A DNA stretch of 15,247 nt from Tetmemena sp. SeJ-2015 (GCA_027382625.1 JAJKFJ010008778.1:1-15247), one strand, 5' to 3'. Positions 1 through 8,844 are shown, counted from the stretch's first letter. A program made the numbers and translations. The notes: generated from the letters alone by a model not told the origin.

Positions 1-600
1 AAATAATTTATTTTATATCTATTAACAATTGGATTTATTCTTAATATAATTTTGACAAGACATAAGACAAAGTAAAATTTTTTTTTACAAGAATAATTTG
101 AATAATTAAATCATTCTTGCTTTAAATTTTATAAAAGGACGTCGTTTAGAAAAAAAAACAGAACTATTAGTTAGCATAAGTAATTTTACCTATATTTAAA
201 TTTCCAGTATATTTTTCTTTTCAATTTAATCTTCAAAATAGAGAGTTCTTGATAACTTAATTCTAAAAACTAATAAAATTATTAGCTCTAATAAATTTAG
301 ATTTAGATATAAAATATGAACTTCTAAAAGTGCAACAAATTTTATTAAGCTAAAAATAGCTGCTATTGAAACAATAATTTCAAAATAATTCTTAAAATAG
401 GCTCGGTAAGTGTTTTAGTGATTGATAAATTAAATTTCCCTTATCTTACTTTGTGATTAAGTAAAAAATATCTATTTCATTCTATTCTTATTTTGGAATT
501 ATTGCTTTTAATTAACTATCACTCATTCAATGCATAAAATATTTATCGTAGTTTAATCCAGAAACTAAATTATAGAGTTAAAGTAGACTCACTTTTTACG
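1..600. other. AT-rich stretch without recognisable gene
   Basis: About 600 bp of very AT-rich DNA. I find no frame with convincing codon use on either strand even when TAA and TAG are read as glutamine, and no RNA gene. It is most likely germline spacer. Confidence 0.5.
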
Positions 601-920
601 ATATGCATATTTAAAGAGACAAAGAAGTCTCTTATTATCAAAATCAAAAGATAATACTCAAGAAAGATTTAACTATTTATAGAAGAACGCATAACTTAGA
701 GAGAAATCGAAAGTGAAATACAGAGTAGTGAAAGTGCAAAAAATGAAAAACTTTGCAATTTTTAAAAACTCCCAATCATTAATAAATTAAAGATTTTGCA
801 ATAGAGTTCTATCACTAGTGGGAGTTAAATTTCATAATTTTAAAGTTTATAAAAAATTTTATGCTCAAAATTGTGAAGAAATGTTCAGGTTGCAAAGAAA
901 ACTTATTTAAATAAATTTGA
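601..920 (+). CDS. Possible 3' part of an unknown gene (Lys/Glu/Gln-rich, CxxC near the end)
   Basis: From about 616 a plus-strand frame runs to 873 without TGA and reads as a charged, helix-like protein (for example ITQREIESEIQSSESAKNEK, 691-750). In another frame, 861-920 encodes a short tail with a Cys-x-x-Cys pair (KKCSGCKEN) and ends in two consecutive TGA codons (918-923). The two frames could be joined by an IES in the AT-rich 825-860 stretch, but I found no pointer pair that restores the frame. The end lies 25 bp from the stop of the opposite-strand TLDc gene, which would make the two genes tail to tail. No family is recognised. Low confidence that this is a real gene. Confidence 0.3.
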
Positions 921-945
921 TGATGCCAATAATTGTAGTAATGAT

Positions 946-1989
946 TCACTTTAATCCTTTGACTAAATATATTTCATAGTCAATAACTTTGAAATTTTAT
1001 TTTCCTGCCAAATATTCTTTAGTGTTCTATTGATCATAAGAATATCCAGGTGGTGGCTAATATGTATGCCCTAAATTGCAATAGCTAATTTGATTTGAAT
1101 TTGCGTTTCACAAAGAAATAAGCAATGGCCGGCACCAAATTGAATATTATAACAATCTGAGTCATTATAATGCAAAGCATGTGTTTTATTTAGATACTAA
1201 TTGTGAATGGTGCGTTTATTAAGCTAAAATAAGAAGGCCTTATCATCTACATAGTAAATATTAATTCTCGGCCTATTAAATTTATCTAAGTATTTTTATA
1301 TTTCTATTTATAAGAGACAATTTTAGCTCCCTTTTAATCTTTGGAATTATTGAAGCAAATAAATTTTAATTAGTTTTCATAACAAAACTTTATTTTTATA
1401 ATTATTCAAATAAATATTAAATTCTATTAGATTATCTCAGTTGCTTATTAAATAAAGATTATAATTGTTCGCAAAATTCCTAAATAAAAGAGTCAATTGA
1501 GTTGAGAGACTAATTATATCAAGATAGACTCTTTCTATTAAAAACGTTAAAGAAAAAATTATATAAATTTTAATAAATTAATCTAAGATAGTTTCTTCTT
1601 ATCAGTTAAAAAATTAATAAATTCTTTCAATTAATTTCTTTTGGTTATGAGAAGAAATATAAAGTGGAATTGTGGAAATAATAGATAAACATACATATAG
1701 GTTAAAATTAATAAATTTATGATTTTACCCTTAAATATTTGAGTTAATGAATTTTAATCATAAAGTAAGTGTTGTTTTAAACATCAGATTTAATACCTAC
1801 TTTGGTAAAAGCTCCGAATACTTATCCGAATTCCGAGAGTATGAAAATAACATAAGCTCCTTAACCTTTTATGCTTTAGTGAGTTGATCGTCTACTGAAC
1901 CCATTAAAAGAAGCCTGATGAACAAGATCAAAACTCATATCTTCCCATTCTATAAACTAGCTTTGTATCAAAGAATTTTAATCTTTCAT
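946..1989 (-). CDS. TLDc domain, C-terminal part of a TRIM-like TLDc gene (gene A)
   Basis: Minus-strand MDSs encode a near-complete TLDc domain. The start reads SLIQSQFIEWEDMSFDLVHQ followed by ASFNGF, then an SEFGQVFGAFTKVG core (about 1815-1870). After a 511-bp IES come DDKAFLFQLNKRT and QFGAGH, and near the end YCNLGHTYQPPPG and NFKVIDYEIYLV, the hallmark finish of the family. The TGA stop is 946-948. Several glutamines are TAA or TAG. A small frame offset near 1087-1102 remains (AAATT repeats offer 5- or 11-bp solutions). 1989 is the first in-frame ATG of this MDS, not necessarily the gene start: the coiled-coil/B-box piece at 3172-3625, on the same strand, is probably the N-terminal half of the same gene. 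TLDc proteins elsewhere act in oxidation resistance and V-ATPase regulation; that role here is inferred. Confidence 0.8.
1087..1097 (-). other. Candidate 11-bp IES or small frame offset in gene A
   Basis: AATTT occurs at 1087-1091 and 1098-1102 (AAATT on the coding strand). Removing 11 bp joins CLFLCETQ to ISYCNLGH in frame. A 5-bp removal using the neighbouring AAAT repeat also works, and a one-base indel would retain an extra NSNQ. The choice is unresolved. Confidence 0.35.
1253..1763 (-). other. 511-bp IES inside the TLDc domain of gene A
   Basis: AGTAA (coding strand TTACT) flanks the insert at 1253-1257 and 1764-1768. Removing one copy plus the insert joins ...NNTY and YVDDKAFLFQ in frame. 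The joined text aligns without gaps to the TLDc gene at 13.3 kb (NTYF-ADEEAFLFSL), which shows the boundary is right. The insert is AT-rich and I see no gene in it. Confidence 0.8.
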
Positions 1990-2422
1990 GACTTCCTTAT
2001 CTACTATAATTTAATAAAAGCTTTTTTAATTTATTATTTTATGTTTAAAAGTCCTCTTGCTTTACATAAAAATGAAATTATAATAAATAACAGAAAGTGA
2101 TCAAATAAATATAGATTAACTTTTTAAATTAAGAATACAACATATGTATATTTATATATTTTTAGGGAAACAAATTAATATTTTAATATTAAATTGTTTT
2201 AGCAATAACTAAAGGAAAGTCTCATATTTGGAGATGTTTAAAATTAAGATATTAAGAATTTAATGGAATGAAAGTGAAATTCGGTAATTGCAAAAGAACA
2301 TTGCGAAACTAGAGTATCCATAAGTTGAGATGAACTCATAATCTCCCAAATGGTGGTGAAATTTTACCACATTAGGATGTAGTTATTATGTGGAATTTAT
2401 TAGCAGCTCTGTAGTAATCTCT
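1990..2422. other. AT-rich and unresolved stretch between gene A pieces
   Basis: 1990-2015 probably still belongs to the gene A MDS. The rest is AT-rich up to about 2215, then less so. Several frames on both strands are open under the reassigned code from 2218 to 2422, so openness alone does not identify a coding frame. I could not link any of them to the neighbours. Confidence 0.3.
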
Positions 2423-2731
2423 ATGCGTTTCTAACTCTGATTGGACAACTATAAACTAAAAACGTCTGATAGGCAAGTCATTGAAAAGGGAAATCTTGAC
2501 CTATTACTTCAGGAAATCAAAGAGACTTTCGGGTTTTTGTTAAATATTAAGATGATTACGAAGTATTTTAATGACTCTGGTAAAACCTCAAATATTATCT
2601 TTTCAAGAATAGCCAAGTCAATTCTAAGAGAAGGGATCATCTAGGGTCAGGTGATCCAGATTACAGAGAAATTTTCTTCCCTTTGCGCTTAAGGGCTCAA
2701 TTTACACCAAGCACTCTACTTTAATAGCTGA
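2423..2731 (+). CDS. Unknown helical open frame, possibly a separate short gene
   Basis: A plus-strand frame starting at ATG 2423 meets a TGA at 2438-2440. From 2441 it is open for about 96 codons, with two TAA/TAG read as Gln, to a TGA at 2729-2731. Codon use is more coding-like than the surroundings (LDLLLQEIKETFGFLLNIKM, SRIAKSILREGIIQGQVIQI, LCAQGLNLHQAL). The last segment faintly recalls the LCxxGxNxxAL part of the MOZART1 gamma-tubulin-complex family, but the spacing differs, so I do not name it. After the TGA the same frame stays open with plausible protein for about 30 more codons. It lies within what would be an IES between the coiled-coil and TLDc parts of gene A. The opposite strand is also partly open. 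Confidence 0.3.
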
Positions 2732-3171
2732 CTCATTACTAAAATTAGATTATTCTTGAAGAATAAATTTAGTGCTGAACAAAACATCAGTTAATGGCTT
2801 TTAAATATAATTGCGCAGCAATTTTTTGTGCCGCTTTATTAGGTCTTTTTATTCTAACTTTCTAATTTTATGTTTTTACTTAAAATTATTTAATAGAGTA
2901 CTATAGATTAATAATATGTTAAATTTATTTTTTTAAATATAATTGATATTTTGAATAAAATTCTTTTATTTCATATTAGATTTTACATTATTTTTTTAAT
3001 TCATAAAACATTATATGATCATACTCTCATTCTTTCTTGAAGATAATTAAATCTCATGTCGAATATATATATATTTTCCTTTTTTTAATTAAACAAGTAT
3101 TATTTTATAAGCAATATTTGCATTTTAAATGTAATTAATATAATAAAAGTTTGCGTTAATATTTTCTGTGA
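2732..3171. other. AT-rich stretch, probable IES or spacer
   Basis: Very AT-rich, with a short TA run near 3064-3074. I see no supported gene. It lies between the coiled-coil part and the TLDc part of gene A and is probably eliminated sequence. Confidence 0.45.
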
Positions 3172-3625
3172 TTTTAGGAGATCTCCGCATAGTATTGAAC
3201 CACAGTGTTTCTATCTCCAGCGGTTGCTTCTATCTGATAAAATTTTGAATTAAAAGAAGCTCATTATTCTTTGTAATGGGTGCAATATTTTAATCTATTT
3301 ATTTCAGAACTTCTTAGAATTTTGAGAGTTGTATGAGCTCTGATGCTTCTTAAATTTTATCCAAATCTGTTTTAATCTGATCTCTATCGCACATTTAAGA
3401 ACATAATCATTAAAATGCTTTAGAACTCATTATTGATTCAACACTTTCAGTGAACTCTCTAAATCGCCGCCAGTCGAGCACATGCAGATTCTAAGTGGAG
3501 TGCTTCTTATCTTTTATAATGCAGTCTGTACAGAAAGTGTCACGACAGAAGGTGCAAAAATATTTTGCATCCTTCACATTGTGATTCTTACAAGCAACTG
3601 AAATCATTCTTTCTGATTTACATCA
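3172..3625 (-). CDS. B-box zinc finger plus coiled coil (likely N-terminal half of gene A)
   Basis: The minus strand encodes a B-box: Cys at 3590-3592, then CKNH, FCTFC, FCTDC, and a KDKKHSTQ tail. The last histidine ligand is replaced by a TAG-encoded Gln. A long charged helix follows (TDLDKIQEASELIQLSKFQE) ending near MRRSPKI at 3172. A TGA at 3407-3409 in the middle falls inside a 15-bp IES and disappears when that is removed. The order B-box then coiled coil, upstream of a TLDc domain on the same strand, matches the complete gene at 4.7-6.5 kb, so I infer one gene extending to 946. The RING expected upstream was not found. The right-hand limit is set by the loss of a sensible frame at about 3625. 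Confidence 0.7.
3395..3409 (-). other. 15-bp IES with TTAA pointer
   Basis: TTAA occurs at 3395-3398 and 3410-3413. Removal deletes 15 bp, keeps the frame, and removes the only in-frame TGA between the B-box and the coiled coil, joining SSKAFQ to MCDRDQIK. Confidence 0.65.
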
Positions 3626-3890
3626 ATATTAATTTTACTTCAACCAATAATTTTATCAGCAGACATTAATTTATAGAATTAAAAGAATTATAAAATTATT
3701 AATTTTAACTAATAATCTTATTCTCTCGTTTAATTCTTAAGGATAAAAGTTTTAGCGTTGCCATTATATTTATTACAATATTTCATGCATTCTATATAAA
3801 AATAAATATATGAAAATTAATACTTATGATTTAAAATAAGATATTTATTTTTAATTCAGATTAAATAATTTTAAAATAAATTAAATATTA
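3626..3890. other. AT-rich stretch without clear gene
   Basis: Strongly AT-rich. A short minus-strand piece near 3740-3820 contains CMKYC, but it is too small to assign. Confidence 0.4.
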
Positions 3891-4380
3891 TGATTGTGAC
3901 GAAGTGATTGCTTATTATATAACTGCTTCTTATTGATACTTTCTGGAAGTTGAAGTAGATATTATCTCTTCCTCATCGATTTGGGTAGAGTTCTATTACG
4001 TGTTAGTTATTGATAAATTGATGCTTCTAGTAGATTATAAATCTTAATTTTCCATAATTTGCATCTTTCTATTAATGTTTGAAATATCTAAATTAAGGTC
4101 TAGTGGGCCAACTTAAACTTGTGATTTGGGTTGCTTTTGATGATATGCACAAAACTTGCAATGAATTCTATCACAACTTTAACAGAACTCTTAACTATTC
4201 TCTTCAAAATTCTTTAATTCAAAAATAATTGAATAACATAGAACTTTCTGGCTTTGATCATTTATTACTGATTAAAAATTCAATTTATGCTTGAAGTAAG
4301 TATGATTCTTCTAACTCACATTTTTAGCTCATGAATTCAGATACAGAAGTAGCTATTTAAGATGAGGAAACCCAATAATT
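3891..4380 (-). CDS. B-box-like cysteine cluster with Gln/Ser/Asn-rich tail (fragment)
   Basis: A minus-strand frame open for about 160 codons under TAA/TAG=Gln contains EFCQSCDRIHCKFCAYHQKQ (about 4131-4190). This resembles the second half of a B-box (FC-x2-C-x4-C-x2-C-x2-H). The first Cys/His pair is not visible. The cluster is followed by a polar tail rich in Gln, Ser, Thr and Asn (for example SRKYQQEAVIQQ). It sits between the full RING/B-box/TLDc gene and the B-box of gene A on the same strand. It may be the 5' part of gene A or a separate truncated relative. Its start codon and 5' boundary are not resolved. Confidence 0.45.
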
Positions 4381-4741
4381 TAAGAATTAATAATTAAGTA
4401 TAAATTCTTGTTTTATAAAAAAGTATTTAACACAACAAAGGCGTTCAAGGAGAGATATTTGTATCAGTGCAATTCTCAGTTAAACAAATGTTGGTTTATC
4501 TACTTCTACTTTAAGGGACTGTAACTGGACTGAATGATAAATGATCTTATTATAGATAAATAACTCACTGTTTATTTATGAAAAATTAATGCCATTTATA
4601 AAAACTTCCTACAATATTTCATATTAATTTCATTAAATAATATAAATAAAGTTTTAAATTCTAAGAGTTCTCACAACAATCAATAACTATTGCTATCTTA
4701 ATAATTAAATAGAAATTTTTTCATTTTCAAATTATAAATCA

Positions 4742-6493
4742 TCAAATTTTAATCTGTATTCGTATTTTTAATTCGGGGCTTTAAACTTTTTGTGCATTGA
4801 TAGATTTTTTCATCTTGAAGATTGATTATAAATCTCTTATTTTATATTTAATAATATTTGATGATGGAATATAGAATTTATTAAGATAGTTAAGTATTTT
4901 AATTTTTACCTAAATTGATTATACTTCATAAGCTTCGATTTATTTAATTTTGAATTTAGAATTGCCTCCAATAAAGGTGCTGGTATCTGTGAAAAACTGG
5001 GCAGATCCATTCCTTATTTCAAAACTTTGAGAGAAATCATATTACCTTTCCTTGGATTCAAAATTATTAGCAATCTGAAATCCATAATCCAATTAAATCA
5101 AGAAATCGTCGCTAGATTTAAAACTAGACTTGGATATGGATTTATGAAGAGTCTCTCTTGTTAATGAAAACATAAAGCATCCCGAAAGTTTATTTATTTT
5201 ATTTTTAAGAGGCATTTCAGATTATGCTTTAAACTTATGAGGACTATAAAATCCAAACACTTTCCCACATTCCGATTGCATAAACAAAATAAGTACAACA
5301 ATTAAATATATAAATGAATAAACAGTATTAAACCTCAAGAGCCATCACAATTTTAATTGAAAATTTTGGCTTCATTATCTTTAGAAGAGGAACTGTACTT
5401 TCTCTCAAATTTCACATTCTTATATTTTGAAAACACCTATCTTAACTTTGAATGAGAATCTTATTCAACTTCAGCTTTAACTATAAATAAAATATACAAT
5501 TCTTATCGACAGATATTTATAATCTCTAAAATGTTTCCAGATGCTTTTATTCTCCTGAATCAGTAACTTAATTATAATAATATAGCATTTTACTTGATCT
5601 AGAGTCTGATTCTTAACATAGCTTTGATAAAGCAAGGCATCCATATTTTAAATCTAGCTTATTGTAGAAAGCTTAACTCGAGTTTACTGCATCAGACACT
5701 TTAACTCATTTCCAAAAAACCTTTTTTCCCTTTGCTCGAAAGAGTAAAGCTTTTGCTACAGTAGAATAATCTAGTCAATTTAATTATAAAATTATTTATC
5801 CTAATTTCATCTTAAAGAAGATTTCTCATCAATTATGAAAATTTCTAGAAGTATAAATAAGTTTTTATTAAAAAATGATATTTTTTTTTCTATTTAATAA
5901 AATAAAAATATATAGAGGTAATTAACTATAAATCCAGCTCTCTAATTTAAAATATAAAATTATATTATTCTATAAATTTATATTTTCATAGTATTGCATT
6001 TAGAACTAAACAGGCTCACCAAGCTTATGATTAGAGTGGCCTTTTTTAGTATAGCATTCTTCACAGACTACTTCATCGCAAAGTGTGCAAAAGAAGTTTG
6101 CAATTCTTAACTCATGATTGGTACAGCTGACCAATACTTTATCCTGGTCTTCCTTTTGCAGGATATCCATAAGAACTCTTGATTGATTTAATTCTTGGTG
6201 GCTGTCTATGTGCTTTTAGCATTTATCCACCTTGCATCTAAAGTTATTTGAGTCGCTTTCAATTGAATCTTTGAAAGCTTAAATAATACAAGTCCTACAG
6301 GCGAGGTCCCCACAAGGGAGCTGCATAGGACTCCTTGATTCCTAGTTATCAAAAACTTTAAAGTTTATTTAAATATATTTTTAGCATTTTTAAAAGCAAT
6401 AAATCGGTATTGGCACCACTGACAGTGTAAAATTCCCTCATATGCATAGAGGGCTTTCTCATCTTGAGAGTAATCAGAGTTAAATCTCTCCAT
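4742..6493 (-). CDS. RING/B-box/coiled-coil/TLDc protein (gene B), six MDSs
   Basis: Starts at ATG 6493. After removing five IESs (276 bp) the frame runs 432 codons to the TLDc end at 4922; the next TGA in frame is 4742-4744, unless another IES supplies an earlier one. Domains: RING residues 24-75 with ligands C24, C27, C44, D46, C49, C52, C70, C75 (the usual His is Asp, PCGD for PCGH); B-box C107, H110, C119, C122, C127, C130, H136, H139, all intact; coiled coil about 145-250; TLDc about 255-432 (NCDGS, SECGKVFGFYS, CFMFSL, KIKQIEAYEV). The layout is that of TRIM-type E3 ligases with TLDc in place of the usual C-terminal domain. One TGA stands at codon 307 where homologs have an amino acid, so the germline copy may be defective. 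The gene is divergent from the MFS gene at 6870. Confidence 0.8.
5280..5317 (-). other. 38-bp IES, pointer TGTTTAT
   Basis: ATAAACA (coding strand TGTTTAT) at 5280-5286 and 5318-5324. Removal joins GLILF to MQSECGKVFG in frame inside the TLDc domain. A seven-base pointer in the right phase is strong support. Confidence 0.85.
5335..5337 (-). other. In-frame TGA within TLDc of gene B
   Basis: Codon 307 reads TGA in NCDGS-stop-GLILF. Aligned with the 13.4-kb TLDc (VDDQGAFVAFV), this position holds an ordinary residue and the spacing is exact, so it is a codon position and not an insertion. A single change from GGA or CGA would explain it. IES solutions with GG (9 bp) or TT (6 bp) repeats keep the frame but shorten a conserved loop. 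Confidence 0.7.
5482..5503 (-). other. 22-bp IES, pointer ATA
   Basis: TAT (coding strand ATA) at 5482-5484 and 5504-5506. Removal joins DYKYLSI to VKAEVEQDSH and shifts into the frame that encodes the TLDc domain. Confidence 0.75.
5777..5802 (-). other. 26-bp IES, pointer AAATT
   Basis: AATTT (coding strand AAATT) at 5777-5781 and 5803-5807. Removal joins LLQDE-I to DQIILLQQKL, making a continuous helix in the coiled-coil region. Confidence 0.8.
5850..5989 (-). other. 140-bp IES, pointer ATACT
   Basis: AGTAT (coding strand ATACT) at 5850-5854 and 5990-5994. Removal joins the B-box tail QFQMQY to FQKFSQLMRN in frame. The insert is very AT-rich, with a long A/T run near 5879-5910. Confidence 0.8.
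6351..6400 (-). other. 50-bp IES inside the RING, pointer TTT
   Basis: AAA (coding strand TTT) at 6351-6353 and 6401-6403. Removal joins the first RING cysteine pair (HCQWCQYRF) to the PMQLPCGDLACRTC part in frame. Confidence 0.8.
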
Positions 6494-6869
6494 TTAAGAT
6501 CTTAAATTTTTCAACATAATAGACTAAATATCTAAATTTAAATTGCTATTTCGATCAATATTTCATCATTACGCTTGTTTTCATAATAAGGATTATCTGA
6601 AGTCATATTAATTTAAATTCCTTTTAAATAAATAATATGATAAAACATATGAATTCAATTTTTATTGCAAATCCTATTATGAAAAATATAAAATTAATTT
6701 ATAATATATTTTTAATTATTAACATATTTCCTAGGATTATTAATTTAAAATTAGGAAACTGAAATTTAAAGTTCTAAAATATCTAGATTGATTCGCTAAA
6801 CGAGTAAATTAATTCATTTTCTTATAAATACTATAAATTCTTATTCCTACAATTCAGTTTAAATCAACA
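6494..6869. promoter_or_regulatory. Divergent intergenic region between gene B and MFS1
   Basis: A 376-bp AT-rich spacer between the two start codons (minus 6493, plus 6870). It must hold both 5' leaders. I recognise no specific promoter element and no gene. Confidence 0.4.
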
Positions 6870-8601
6870 ATGAACGTCTCTTATTTTATTTAAGTAAATT
6901 TCTCAGGGATATCTGAAAAAACTAAATTTCAGAACTTAGATAACGAAAGCACAGCCACTAGGGATGAGTCAGGCTACCTCAATGTCAAAACATTTCATCC
7001 AAAGAAGCAAACTTCATTAAAATAAATTTACTATTTTTTCATTTCTCGGGATAAAGATAAAGCACAGTTTCTCAATTAAGAACATAATTATTTAATTTAA
7101 ATTTGAACCTTCTTGTTATTCCTCTGATATAGGGAGTTTCAACCATAAACACTTTCTACTTTACAGTACAGATTATCTTCCTGATGAGGGATAAGGACTT
7201 CTACAACGTGAATGCAAATGATATTGCAACACTCAGCAGTGATATAATCTTCTACTCCATGATGGTGCAGATGGTCTCAGTCCTCCTTATGGGCTACATC
7301 TATGACATATTCGGACGCAAATACACCTAAAATAATAGCACATATACTTATTAATTTATTCCTTGGTTGGGTTTTGCATGGGCAGTGGAGCAACTATAAT
7401 GATTTCTCCTCTTGGCGCACCAAATCCTAATCCCTACATCTACTTCATGAGGTGCTTATTCGTGCTGTTCGGAGTATCTTTCATGACTCACCCCTTCATC
7501 AATGATTATGTCGTCAAAGAATTTAATTTTTAATCTAGAGGCAAAGCTAGTGCTCTTCAGACCTTTGGCTCCATATCGGGAGACCTCTTCAACTACCTGG
7601 TGCTTTTGCAACTCGTTAAGAATCTAAAGATGAAATATTTAAAATCTGAGCGTGGGATGGCAATTCTACATAGTTGGCGGATTCGTAGTGTCTATGGCGT
7701 TCATGATGCTCTGGATTCTTAATTTATTTTAAGGATGATAAAGGAACCTATGCTACACAACAGCAGACAGAAAAGCATGCAGGCCTCTAGTATGAAATCA
7801 CAGCCCACCATATTAGAAGACTCACAACTTTCAGTGATCTATAATGATGAGAGTGTGCTCACAAAGGGCAGGAAGCTTACCAAGCATATACTGAGCTCTT
7901 GCACCCACAAACAATATTATTACTTTTATTTTAAACCTGTGATTCCTCTGTGCTTCTATGCAAATGTGGTAGTCAGATGCAACATCATCTTGCTGTCTAC
8001 TTATATGACTCTATGGACTAGCAGTTTCATAGGTCAGCCAGGAGTAGAAAATGAAACCCAGGCTTAAGAGATAGTCCAAAGCTACAGTCTATTCTCAGTC
8101 CTCACCACTTTATAAAAAACAAAGTCTTCTTTAAACTTTAATGTTCATTGTGCCTCTTGGGAAGATGGCAGACACCTTTAAGTACAAGCATTTTAATTTT
8201 AGCACCTGATTACTGTGGTCACTATAGGAAAGCTAGTAGCAATAAGTTTATTCTTTCAACTTAGAGACCCTAGCAGTTTAAGCACCACCTTTGTCTATAT
8301 AATGATGATAGTTTGCCACGCCAGTTAGAATCTGTTCTCTGACGCAATTCTTGCCAAGAACATCCCAAGAGATGTTAGGGCCTCTATGATCGCAATGTAC
8401 TATAATTTAAAAACTTATTTATATTTTAATTTGGTTTTATAGTTGTGTGGTAGTCTGGGAGTTCTTGTATTCACTAAAGCAGGTAGCTGGCTGAGCGATG
8501 CTTATGGACCTCAGTATCCCTTTGCTTTTGTAGGCTGTCTGGATGTGATATTTTTGATTTGGCTGCTAGTGATAGTAGCATTTAAGGGTTTTGATTAATG
8601 A
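6870..8601 (+). CDS. Major facilitator superfamily transporter (MFS1), interrupted by eight IESs
   Basis: ATG 6870 to TGA 8599-8601. Removing eight IESs (229 bp) gives 501 codons, the usual length for a 12-helix MFS carrier. Visible hallmarks: the loop 2-3 motif GYIYDIFGRK at about residue 115; NDYVVKESRGKAS between helices 4 and 5; a long polar central loop after MIKEPM; and, in the C-terminal half, KNIPRDVRASM and a DAYGPQYPF motif. TAG and TAA encode Gln at positions confirmed by the neighbouring paralog (ASQNLFSDA against FMQNLLTDT). The substrate cannot be told; sugar- or organic-solute-type carriers have this layout. It should sit in a membrane. It lies directly upstream of its paralog, with 243 bp between, indicating tandem duplication. 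No GT-AG intron is needed. Confidence 0.9.
7017..7096 (+). other. 80-bp IES, pointer TTAAA
   Basis: TTAAA at 7017-7021 and 7097-7101. Removal joins KKQTSLN to LNLLVIPLIQG in frame, just before the first membrane helix. Confidence 0.75.
7321..7343 (+). other. 23-bp IES, pointer ATAC
   Basis: ATAC at 7321-7324 and 7344-7347. Removal gives GRKYLLIYSLVGF, exactly as long as GRKQTLLVALVGM in the paralog. Confidence 0.85.
7520..7531 (+). other. 12-bp IES, pointer AAT
   Basis: AAT at 7520-7522 and 7532-7534. Removal gives DYVVKESRGKA against DYVVKSSRGRA in the paralog. The insert contains an in-frame TAA and four extra residues that the paralog lacks. Confidence 0.75.
7631..7646 (+). other. 16-bp IES, pointer TGA
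   Basis: TGA at 7631-7633 and 7647-7649. Removal gives NLKMSVGWQFYIV, matching the length of DFSLQHRFQTVAF in the paralog. Confidence 0.8.
7713..7732 (+). other. 20-bp IES, pointer GGAT
   Basis: GGAT at 7713-7716 and 7733-7736. Removal joins MMLW to MIKEPM in frame, which corresponds to FLIKEPV in the paralog. Confidence 0.8.
8107..8134 (+). other. 28-bp IES, pointer ACTTTA
   Basis: ACTTTA at 8107-8112 and 8135-8140. Removal gives VLTTLMFIVPLGKMAD, gap-free against VISIVAVVLPWGKIVD in the paralog. Confidence 0.85.
8187..8200 (+). other. 14-bp IES, pointer AGCA
   Basis: AGCA at 8187-8190 and 8201-8204. Removal joins DTFKYK to HLITVVTIGK in frame. Without it the frame meets a TGA at once. 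Confidence 0.8.
8407..8442 (+). other. 36-bp IES (or a 24-bp alternative)
   Basis: Removing 36 bp with a TT pointer (8407-8408, 8443-8444) gives YYNLCGSLGVLV, which fits the paralog's IYNFMGILAILI almost without gaps. A 24-bp alternative uses the longer repeat TAATTT (8403-8408, 8427-8432) and leaves four extra residues. Both keep the frame. The first fits the protein better, the second has the better pointer. Confidence 0.65.
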
Positions 8602-8844
8602 GGAATCCAAATTAGATGACATCATCACTATCTTAGCATTTTAAAATATAGGAAAGAAGTTCATTTGCAGTAATTATTCTAAATACTTCTTCACTTTTCC
8701 TCTATCTTAATTTATTAAGATGACTAAATGTGACAAATGTGAAGTCACTAATTTCTCTGCTGATTTTTTTAACTTGCTTGAATGCCTGTAATTAAAAGCA
8801 AGGGTCTTAATTGGAAACGATGAATTAAATTAATCGATAATAAA
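8602..8844. promoter_or_regulatory. Intergenic spacer between MFS1 and MFS2
   Basis: A 243-bp spacer between the TGA of MFS1 and the ATG of MFS2. It must contain the 3' end of one and the leader of the other. No distinct element is recognised. Confidence 0.35.

Noticed and set aside
1580..1680. Minus-strand FHFIFLLITKRN looking like the TLDc AFLFSL strand
   Set aside because: The true AFLFQL segment is at about 1230-1250 and joins precisely through the TTACT pointers, leaving this inside the IES.
1918..2100. Plus-strand 60-codon open frame
   Set aside because: It lies opposite the TLDc MDS of gene A and the adjacent AT-rich DNA; the opposite strand carries the recognisable domain.
2290..2440. 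Minus-strand LHPNVVKFHHHLGDYEF resembling the protein-kinase HPNVV motif
   Set aside because: All three minus-strand frames are open here, no glycine loop, lysine or catalytic loop is found nearby, and it does not join to any neighbour. Probably chance.
2640..2860. Minus-strand open frame with NESAIKVECLVQIEP
   Set aside because: It ends in TGA without any link to gene A pieces, and the plus strand is at least as coding-like; not enough to annotate.
5331..5345. GG- or TT-bounded mini-IES to explain the TGA in gene B
   Set aside because: The 9- or 6-bp removals keep frame but delete residues from a loop whose length matches the paralog exactly with the TGA counted as a codon.
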